The notes below the pieces were generated by a model, which was given only the letters and a program-made list of their open reading frames with translations, did no database searches and was not told where the DNA came from. 6,845 bases of DNA from contig JAJZHS010000136.1 of assembly GCA_021798395.1 (NCBI GenBank), positions 1 to 6,845 on the forward strand, in the 5' to 3' direction. Positions 1 through 6,195 of the stretch are shown here, piece after piece; positions within the stretch are counted from its first letter, which is position 1, and the number at the start of each line of letters is the position of its first letter. This DNA comes from Pseudomonadota bacterium. GTDB lineage: Bacteria; Pseudomonadota; Gammaproteobacteria; Burkholderiales; Burkholderiaceae_C. Made by a program: the position numbers and the translations under genes.

Positions 1-1
1 C

Positions 2-2812
2 GCGATCGTCCGCTCCGTTCCCGAGCTTCTGCCTGAGTGGGAGCGGTCGCCGCTTCCGGACCTCTCGCGGCATGCGCTGCGCCACGGCGAAGCCCTGGCG
101 CGCGCGGTGGACGTCCGCCGCCTGGACGACTCGCCGGCGTGCGTCGACCTGTCGGGGCGCCGGGTCGACGACGGCGGCGACCGCGGCGGCGGTTCGCTGA
201 TCGTGTGGACCATCGTCGAGGTGACCGAGCGCGAGCAATTGCAGCGCAGGCTGGAGCGGCTGGCGCTGGTCGACCCGCTGACCGATCTGCCCAACCGGCG
301 CGCGCTGGAGCGGCACCTGGAGCAGGCGATCGGGCGCGCGCGCCACCAGGGGTCGATGGTCGCGGTCGGGCTGGCCGACCTCGACGACTTCAAACCGGTC
401 AACGACCGCTACGGCCACGAAGTCGGTGATGCACTGCTGCGCCAGCTCGGCGAGCGGCTGCACGCGCTGATGCGCGGCGACGAACTGGTCGCGCGGCTCG
501 GCGGCGACGAGTTCGTGCTCGTCATCGAGGACCTCGACGCGCAGCGCGCTGCGGCGCAGCTCGACGCGGTTCTGGAGCGCCTGCACCGTGCGGTGCAGGC
601 GCCGTTCGACCTCGGCTCCGGACGCATCGCCCGCGTGGGACTGAGCATGGGCGTGGCGCTCGCGCCGGGCGACGGCGACGTGCCCGATGCGCTGCTGCGC
701 AAGGCCGACGAAACCATGTACCGGATCAAGCACCAGAAAGCCACGCGGACGGCGTGGTGGCTGCTCGCCGGAGCGCACGGCGACGAGGACGCTGCCGAGC
801 CGCCGTTCGATCCGTTCGGCAGCGATGCCCGCCAGCTGCTGGGCCAGATCCGCGACGTGCTCGACGCCGTCGAGCAGGGATTCGTCGACACCCTGTTCGA
901 AGAGTTGCGGCAGCAGGCGGCGACGCGCGCGATCCTCGACGCCTTGCAGCCCGACCGCATCGAGCGGCTGCGCAACAGCCAGCGCCAGCATCTGCGCTTC
1001 CTGCTCGACTCCGGAACCACCGCGGCGCGCATCCGCGACCGCGCCCGCAGCCTGGGACTGCTGCACGCGCTGGTCGGCGTGACGCCGGCGTGGCTGGCCG
1101 CGGCGCTGCAGCTGCTGCGCGAGCTGCTGGGGTGGCACCTCGACGCCAGCGGACACCATGCGCGGGCGCGCTACCGCCTGTTGCGGGTGGTCGACGCGCG
1201 CTTGCAGATGGACCTGCAAGGCCAGCTCGATGCGATGCTCGAAGTGCAAAGCGCGTACAACGCGTACCTGGCGCGGCCGGCGCCCGGCCCCGGCCAGGCC
1301 TGGGCCGAGGTCATCGAGGCCAAGCTGCATGCGCTGGCCATGCTGCCCGGAATCCAGGCCAGCGTGCTGCAGCGGCCCGACAGCAGCGGCATCCTGGCGG
1401 TGCAGGCCAGCGCCGGAAGTCACGGCGCGCGCATCGCGGAGATCCTGTCGACTCCGGGGCTCGCGTCGTCGCTCGACCCCGACAGTCCGACCGGCCGCGG
1501 CCCCTCGGCGCAGGCCTGGCGCACCGAGGCGATCACGACGGCGGCCGATTACGAAGGCAACGACGCCCTGGCGCCGTGGCGCGAGACAGCCGCCGAACTC
1601 GGCATCCGCAGCATGGCGGCGGTCCCGCTGCGGCGCGCCGGGCAGGCCGACTCGGTCCTGCTGCTGTACGGCGCGTATCCCGGGCAGTTCGACACCGAAC
1701 AGGCGCGCACCTTCCTGCGCGCGGTGCAGAACCGCTGGAACCTGATCGACGACCAGTTGCGCCGGCGCCAGCCGCTGGTGCGCCAGCAGGACGCCGACGC
1801 GTACCGGCAGCTGCTGTACGCGGGCGGCTTGCGCATGCACGTGCAGCCGGTGGTGCAGCTGCACGACGGGAACCTGCGCAAGGTCGAGGCGCTGGCCCGC
1901 CTGGTCGGGCGCGACGGCGGCGTGATCCCCCCGGGGGCGTTCCTGCCGGCGCTGCGCGACGCCGATCTCGACGCGCTGTTCCGCCTGGGGCTGGGGCGCA
2001 GCCTCGAGCTGCTGGCCCAATGGCGCGCCGACGGCATCGACGTCGAGATTTCGCTGAACCTGCCGCCGACCACCCTGCTGCACCCGGACTGCGCGGGTTG
2101 GGTCGACGAGGCGCTGCGCCGCCACGCGCTGCCGCCCGGCCGGCTGACGCTGGAGCTGCTCGAGTCGCAGGAAGTCGACGAGGCGCGGCGCGACGCGGCG
2201 ATCACGGCGCTGAAGGGCCTGGGCGTGCAACTGGCGATCGACGATCTCGGCTCGGGGTTCAGCAGCCTCAAGCGGCTGGCCAGCCTTCCGTTCGACGTCA
2301 TCAAGGTCGACCAGGCGCTGGTGCTCGACATCGGGCGCGACCCGGTCAAGGCGCTGAGCCTGATCCGGACCATCGTCCAGATCGGTCGCGACTTCGAGAA
2401 GGAAGTCATTGTCGAAGGATTGGAAAACGCGGCGATCATCGAAGCCGTGACGACCCTGGGCGCGACCCATGGCCAGGGCTACGGAATCGCGCGGCCGATG
2501 CCCGCGGAGGATTTCCCGGCCTGGGCGGCGCGCCGGACCGCAGTCGGACTGACGGCCGCCCCGGGCGGACCGCTGCGCACCGCGCTCGGCGCCTTGGCCT
2601 ACCACTGGATGCACATGCACGACGTTCCGGTGCATCGTGCCGCGGACTTCGACACGTGTGCGCTGAGCGCGTTCCTGCGCGACTGCGGGCTGGCCGGGGC
2701 GGACCAGGCCGCGCGCTGGCACGAGCGGGCGCATCGCGCGCACGACGCCGCTGCGCGCCGCGCCGCGAACCAGCAGCTGGCGGCCTGGCTGGCCGGACAC
2801 GTCGCGCGCTGA
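2..2812 (+). CDS. PAS-GGDEF-globin-GAF-EAL cyclic-di-GMP synthase/phosphodiesterase (5' partial)
   Basis: Likely cytoplasmic bifunctional c-di-GMP enzyme; no membrane segment is visible. The frame is open from the left edge, giving 936 residues (numbered from base 2). The only in-frame start (GTG at 107) lacks a Shine-Dalgarno and would cut the PAS domain, so the true start is probably upstream. Domains: PAS end (1-80); GGDEF (88-247) with intact GGDEF at 167-171 and I-site R158-G-D-E161 instead of RxxD; globin-coupled-sensor-like helices (275-420) with a G-x-x-H-x3-G-x-x-P-x-W motif making H355 the likely proximal haem ligand; GAF (435-580); EAL (598-845) with E629, N686, E718, E721, D747-D748, K768, E805 and Q825. 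The ExT threonine is Leu720, and DDFG reads DDLG. After EAL comes a His/Cys-rich tail (855-936). Family knowledge: GGDEF makes and EAL degrades c-di-GMP; globin sensors bind O2, NO or CO. Which activity dominates is unknown. The next gene follows after 172 bases on the same strand. Confidence 0.93.
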   Translation, partial: AIVRSVPELLPEWERSPLPDLSRHALRHGEALARAVDVRRLDDSPACVDLSGRRVDDGGDRGGGSLIVWTIVEVTEREQLQRRLERLALVDPLTDLPNRRALERHLEQAIGRARHQGSMVAVGLADLDDFKPVNDRYGHEVGDALLRQLGERLHALMRGDELVARLGGDEFVLVIEDLDAQRAAAQLDAVLERLHRAVQAPFDLGSGRIARVGLSMGVALAPGDGDVPDALLRKADETMYRIKHQKATRTAWWLLAGAHGDEDAAEPPFDPFGSDARQLLGQIRDVLDAVEQGFVDTLFEELRQQAATRAILDALQPDRIERLRNSQRQHLRFLLDSGTTAARIRDRARSLGLLHALVGVTPAWLAAALQLLRELLGWHLDASGHHARARYRLLRVVDARLQMDLQGQLDAMLEVQSAYNAYLARPAPGPGQAWAEVIEAKLHALAMLPGIQASVLQRPDSSGILAVQASAGSHGARIAEILSTPGLASSLDPDSPTGRGPSAQAWRTEAITTAADYEGNDALAPWRETAAELGIRSMAAVPLRRAGQADSVLLLYGAYPGQFDTEQARTFLRAVQNRWNLIDDQLRRRQPLVRQQDADAYRQLLYAGGLRMHVQPVVQLHDGNLRKVEALARLVGRDGGVIPPGAFLPALRDADLDALFRLGLGRSLELLAQWRADGIDVEISLNLPPTTLLHPDCAGWVDEALRRHALPPGRLTLELLESQEVDEARRDAAITALKGLGVQLAIDDLGSGFSSLKRLASLPFDVIKVDQALVLDIGRDPVKALSLIRTIVQIGRDFEKEVIVEGLENAAIIEAVTTLGATHGQGYGIARPMPAEDFPAWAARRTAVGLTAAPGGPLRTALGALAYHWMHMHDVPVHRAADFDTCALSAFLRDCGLAGADQAARWHERAHRAHDAAARRAANQQLAAWLAGHVAR

Positions 2813-2843
2813 GCGCGCGCCGCGGAGCGGCGTCCGGCGGGGC

Positions 2844-2920
2844 CCAAATGACAATAAGTGCCAAAATGCAACAAAATAGGTGAATTTTTGAGAAATATTG
2901 CGGATCCGCTAAATCTGCAA
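2844..2920 (+). promoter_or_regulatory. AT-rich island, candidate promoter region of the chemoreceptor gene
   Basis: This stretch between the two signalling genes is strikingly AT-rich against its surroundings. A possible sigma-70-like promoter is ATGACA (2848-2853), an 18-base spacer, then CAAAAT (2872-2877). A weaker alternative is TTGAGA (2888-2893) with TAAATC (2910-2915). Two near-copies of CCAAATG (2844-2850 and 2861-2868, the second with an extra A) start 17 bases apart and could be an operator, but they are short. I saw no convincing sigma-28 (flagellar) or sigma-54 promoter. The base composition is clear; the promoter boxes are only matches by eye. Confidence 0.3.
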
Positions 2921-2973
2921 CCTTTGGTCGGGCCAGAATTCACCGGATTCGAGATTTCCCCAACCTGCTCACG

Positions 2974-2978
2974 AAGGA
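2974..2978 (+). promoter_or_regulatory. Ribosome binding site fixing the GTG start at 2985
   Basis: AAGGA lies six bases before the GTG at 2985. The same frame has a TAA stop at 2910-2912 and no ATG, GTG or TTG between that stop and 2985. Together these make the GTG the start of the chemoreceptor gene. Confidence 0.65.
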
Positions 2979-2984
2979 TCGACC

Positions 2985-4250
2985 GTGTCGCCCGACCTGT
3001 TCCATGTCGTCCGCCAAGCGTTGGACCCGCTCGATTCGCTCGAAATGCTCGCCGACGCCGACCCGGAGTTGGACAACCGGATCATTTATCTGAACCCGAC
3101 CGCGCGCGAGACCCTGGCGCGCCTGCACCACGGCCTCAACGCCAATCTGGGCGGCGCCGACGTGCGCGAAGCGCTCGGCATGCCGATCCACCGTTTCCAC
3201 ACCGACGCGCAACGCGTGCGCGACGTCTTCGCCGCGCTGCAGCGCGGCGACGTCGTGGTGCATACCGAGACCGTCCGCATCGGCGCGCTGACCTTTGCGT
3301 TGCGTTTCGCGCCGCTGCGCGACACGGGCGGGATGGTGGTTGCGTTCCACGCTTCCTGGCGCGACATCACCGACCGCACCCAGTTCGAGGCCATGGCCGT
3401 GCGCATGCGCGCGGTGCTGCGCGACCTCGAGGCGTCGGCGGCGGCCGTCGGCGGCTCGATGCGCGGCGCCGCGGCCGCGGTCGAACACGTCGGCGACGCC
3501 GTGCGCGACAACGGCGAGGCGGTGTCGGCACTGCTCGAACGCGTGCGCGCGATCGACGGCATCGTCGCGACCATCCGCGACATTTCGTACAAGACCAACC
3601 TGCTGGCGCTGAACGCGGCGATCGAGGCCGCGCGCGCCGGCGACGCCGGGCGCGGCTTCGCCGTGGTGGCCGACGAGGTGCGCAACCTGGCGCGCATCGT
3701 GCAGACGGCGACGGAGGAGGTCGGCAGCGGCACCGAGGCGATCGCCGCGCACGCGCGGCGCATCGACGGCACCAGCCAGAGTTCGATGCGCAACCTCGGC
3801 CAGGTCGACAACGCCATGCACCAGCTCGACGCCCAGGTGCGCGCCATGGAGCTGGCGGCGACCCGGCTGCTGCTCGAGGGGGCGCAAGACGATCACCGGA
3901 TGTTCGTCGCCGAGATCTTCGACGAGCTGAACCACGGCGACGCGATGCGCGAGCCCGAGGCGGTTCCCGATTGCCACCAGTGCAGGCTGGGCCAGTGGTA
4001 CGACGGCGGCGGGCGCGAGCACTTCGGCCACCTGGCCGAATTCGGCGCGCTGGCCGAGACGCACGCCGAGGTGCACAACCTGGCACGCGGCCTGTTGCGG
4101 GCCGCGCACGGCGCGGACGACGACGGCGTGGCGCGGCTGGGCAGCGCGCTGGTCGCGCGGCGCGACGCGATCCTGGCCGCGCTCAGCGTGCTGATCGCAC
4201 GTATCGACGCCGCCGCGGCGCCGGCCGCGCAAGGCGCCTCCGGCGCCTGA
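2985..4250 (+). CDS. Soluble PAS-MCP-CZB chemoreceptor-like protein
   Basis: A 421-residue cytoplasmic receptor with no signal peptide, membrane segment or HAMP domain. Residues about 13-132 form a PAS-like fold ending in the usual D-I-T-D-R linker. Residues about 140-298 are a coiled-coil MCP signalling hairpin whose conserved tip runs from KTNLLALNAAIEAARAG (203-219) into GRGFAVVADEVR. Both arms are short for an MCP. At the tip, the Tsr-type Phe-Gln trimer-contact pair appears as Tyr202-Lys203. Residues about 300-405 are a CZB domain with H304, C333 (in CRLGQWY), H360 and H364. The spacings of 29, 27 and 4 fit the 3-His/1-Cys zinc site of this family. Known CZB proteins sense zinc or oxidants such as hypochlorite and signal through CheW/CheA, or control c-di-GMP synthesis. 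No che genes are visible, so its partner is unknown; the upstream c-di-GMP enzyme is a candidate pathway link. It starts at GTG behind AAGGA. Confidence 0.93.
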   Translation: MSPDLFHVVRQALDPLDSLEMLADADPELDNRIIYLNPTARETLARLHHGLNANLGGADVREALGMPIHRFHTDAQRVRDVFAALQRGDVVVHTETVRIGALTFALRFAPLRDTGGMVVAFHASWRDITDRTQFEAMAVRMRAVLRDLEASAAAVGGSMRGAAAAVEHVGDAVRDNGEAVSALLERVRAIDGIVATIRDISYKTNLLALNAAIEAARAGDAGRGFAVVADEVRNLARIVQTATEEVGSGTEAIAAHARRIDGTSQSSMRNLGQVDNAMHQLDAQVRAMELAATRLLLEGAQDDHRMFVAEIFDELNHGDAMREPEAVPDCHQCRLGQWYDGGGREHFGHLAEFGALAETHAEVHNLARGLLRAAHGADDDGVARLGSALVARRDAILAALSVLIARIDAAAAPAAQGASGA

Positions 4251-4278
4251 TCCAGGCCGCGCCGGGGCCGGGCCGGCG

Positions 4279-4294
4279 CCGCGCGCGCGGTTTT
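4279..4294 (+). terminator. Possible intrinsic terminator of the chemoreceptor gene
   Basis: A perfect 12-base palindrome, CCGCGCGCGCGG (4279-4290), is followed directly by TTTT (4291-4294) in the 48-base gap between convergent genes. An overlapping 7-bp stem can form between 4259-4265 and 4273-4279. The U run is short and the whole area is GC-rich, so the hairpin could be composition noise. It has the T run only on the plus strand, so it would not terminate the flavoprotein gene. Confidence 0.35.
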
Positions 4295-4298
4295 CAGT

Positions 4299-6038
4299 TC
4301 AGTCGCCGGCCAGCGCGGCGTCGACGACGCGTCGCGGCGCCGGCTTGATCTCCTCGGCGTCGAACAGGTCGGGGTTGTCCTGGCGGCCGCAGGCCCAGGC
4401 GTAGGTCTTGAAGCCGCCTGACAGATTGACCACGTCGGCGAAGCCGTGCTGCAGCAGCACGCGCAGCGCCAGGTAGCCGCGCAGCCCGACCTGGCAGAAG
4501 ACCACGGTCGGCGCGGCCGGGTCGAGCAGGGCCAGCTGCTCGCGCAGCGTCTCCAGCGCGATGTGGCGCGCCCCGGGCAGGCTGCCGACGGCGAACTCCT
4601 CGGCGCTGCGCACGTCGATCAGCTGCAGCTGCGCGCCGCCGTCGAGCCGCGCGCGCAGCGTGCGCCAATCGATCATCGGGCAGCTGCCGTCGAGCACGTT
4701 GCCGGCGACGTAGCCGGCGACGTTGACCGGATCCTTGGCCGAACCGAACGGCGGGGCGTAGGCCAGTTCGAGCTCGGCCAGTTCGCGCACGTCGAGCCCG
4801 GCGTGGATGGCGGTGGCGATGACGTCGATGCGCTTGTCGGCGCCGCTGGCGCCGATCGCCTGCGCGCCGAGGATGCGCCCGCTGTCGTCCCACACCAGCT
4901 TCAGCGTCAGCGGTTGCGCGCCCGGGTAGTACGAGGCGTGCGACGCGCCGTGGGTGACGGTGCCGCGGCAGGCCACGCCGTGCGCGCGCAGCTGGTCCTC
5001 GCCCAGACCGGTGCAGGCCACGGCGAGCTCGAACACTTTCAGCACCGAGGTGCCGAGCGCGCCGCGGTAGCGGCGGCGCTGCGCGTCGCTCGCCGCCAGC
5101 ATGTTGTCGGCCGCCAGCCGCGCCTGGCGGTTGGCCGGGCCCGCCAGCGGCACCAGCGCGGCGCGGCCGCTGACGCGCTGTTCGACCTCGATGGCGTCGC
5201 CGACGGCGTAGATGTCGGCGTCGGAGGTGCGCAGGAACGCGTCGACGCGGATTCCGCCGCGGCTGCCCAGATCGAGTCCGGCGGCGCGCGCCAGCGTGAC
5301 CTCGGGGCGCACGCCGATGGCCAGGACGACCAGGTCGGCGCGCAGCCGCCGCCCGCTCGACAGGTACAGCACGACGCCGTCGGCGGTGTCGTCGAAACGC
5401 TCGACGCGCTCGTTCAACAGCAGCGCGACGTCGTGCCGGCGCAGGCTGGCGTGGACGATCGCGGCCATTTCCTCGTCCAGCGGCGCCATGACCTGCGCCG
5501 CAGCTTCGACCAGGGTGGTGCGCAGACCGCGCTCGCGCAGGTTCTCGGCGACTTCCAGGCCGATGAAGCCGCCGCCGACCACCACCGCGCGCTGGGCTCC
5601 GTCGAGCCCGCGCACGATGCGGTCCAGATCGGGGATGTTGCGCAGGGTATGCACCCGAGGCGAATCGATTCCGGGAAGCGGCGGGCGCAGCGCCTCGGCG
5701 CCCGGCGACAGCAGCAGGCGGTCGTAGGACTCGGTGCGGGTGCTGCCGCTGGCCACGTCGCGCAGCAGCACCTCGCGGCGCGCGCGGTCGATGGCCACCG
5801 CTTCGGTCCCGGTGCGCACGTCGACGCGGTAGCGCGCCGCGAAGCGCTCGGCGGTGGTCACCAGCAGCTGCGCACGTTCGGCGATGGCGCCGGAGAGGTG
5901 GTAGGGCAGCCCGCAGTTGGCGAAGCTGATGTAGGGGCCGCGCTCGACGAGCACGATGCGGGCGTGTTCGTCGACGCGGCGCAGTCGCGCCGCCGCGGTG
6001 GCGCCTCCGGCGACTCCGCCGATGATCAGGATGTTCAT
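4299..6038 (-). CDS. CoA-disulfide/persulfide reductase-type flavoprotein with C-terminal rhodanese domain
   Basis: A 579-residue FAD/NAD(P)H-dependent disulfide oxidoreductase of the CoADR-rhodanese fusion group. It is expected to be cytoplasmic and to reduce CoA disulfide, CoA persulfide or polysulfide. FAD-binding GGVAGG is at residues 7-12. The single redox cysteine is C42, in SFANCGLPYHL (codon 5913-5915). NAD(P)H-binding GGGFIGLE is at 155-162, and the second FAD motif ending AVGDA contains D281. Family-typical SYYPGA (369-374) and YAPPFGSAKDPVN (427-439) lie in the dimerisation/CoA-binding part. The rhodanese domain (about 454-555) has DVR at 475-477 and a catalytic loop C515-Q-V-G-L-R (codon 4494-4496), so both cysteines are present. 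The ATG at 6038 is preferred over an adjacent TTG (6041); a weak AGG lies seven bases upstream of the ATG. It converges with the chemoreceptor gene and diverges from the MgtC-like gene. The exact substrate cannot be read from sequence. Confidence 0.93.
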   Translation of the reverse strand: MNILIIGGVAGGATAAARLRRVDEHARIVLVERGPYISFANCGLPYHLSGAIAERAQLLVTTAERFAARYRVDVRTGTEAVAIDRARREVLLRDVASGSTRTESYDRLLLSPGAEALRPPLPGIDSPRVHTLRNIPDLDRIVRGLDGAQRAVVVGGGFIGLEVAENLRERGLRTTLVEAAAQVMAPLDEEMAAIVHASLRRHDVALLLNERVERFDDTADGVVLYLSSGRRLRADLVVLAIGVRPEVTLARAAGLDLGSRGGIRVDAFLRTSDADIYAVGDAIEVEQRVSGRAALVPLAGPANRQARLAADNMLAASDAQRRRYRGALGTSVLKVFELAVACTGLGEDQLRAHGVACRGTVTHGASHASYYPGAQPLTLKLVWDDSGRILGAQAIGASGADKRIDVIATAIHAGLDVRELAELELAYAPPFGSAKDPVNVAGYVAGNVLDGSCPMIDWRTLRARLDGGAQLQLIDVRSAEEFAVGSLPGARHIALETLREQLALLDPAAPTVVFCQVGLRGYLALRVLLQHGFADVVNLSGGFKTYAWACGRQDNPDLFDAEEIKPAPRRVVDAALAGD

Positions 6039-6195
6039 CAATCAGCCTGCAGGGCAATGGTTCAGCCGACATCTGAGCCTGCTGCGCGGTGGTTCGCCTT
6101 GATGTCGCGCAAACAAACTGCCACGGGTATCCAGGCGGGCGCGCGCGGCGGCGCGTTATGCTGGCTGCGAACCCGCGGCGACGGAGCCCTGCACC
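6039..6195. promoter_or_regulatory. Divergent intergenic region between flavoprotein and MgtC-like genes
   Basis: This 157-base region must hold promoters for two oppositely directed genes unless one is transcribed from further away. For the rightward gene, TATGCT (6157-6162) could be a -10 box 33 bases before the ATG, but the expected -35 position (around 6134-6139) is GC-only and matches poorly. For the leftward gene I found no convincing box pair. I saw no strong inverted repeat beyond simple GC runs, and no riboswitch or small RNA. Confidence 0.35.

Noticed and set aside
107..109. GTG as the start of the c-di-GMP enzyme
   Set aside because: No Shine-Dalgarno precedes it, the frame is open to the window edge, and starting here would remove part of a PAS domain.
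2818..2832. 6-bp GC hairpin with a three-base loop just after the c-di-GMP enzyme stop codon
   Set aside because: It has no following T run, and similar hairpins arise often by chance in this GC-rich sequence, so I did not call it a terminator.
754..2883. A 709-codon plus-strand frame overlapping the c-di-GMP enzyme
   Set aside because: Arg/Ala/Pro-rich translation without motifs, overlapping the frame with clear globin, GAF and EAL signatures.
2905..2940. TAAAT followed by a GC-rich box, considered as a flagellar sigma-28 promoter for the chemoreceptor gene
   Set aside because: The second box does not resemble GCCGATAA at the expected distance.
2940..4232. A 430-codon minus-strand frame opposite the chemoreceptor gene
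   Set aside because: Its translation shows no recognisable domain, while the opposite strand encodes clear PAS, MCP and CZB motifs. Long antisense frames are expected at this GC content.
6039..6041. TTG as the start of the flavoprotein gene
   Set aside because: The next codon is ATG and gives the normal N-terminus directly before the FAD-binding motif; the TTG adds one residue and is a rarer start.
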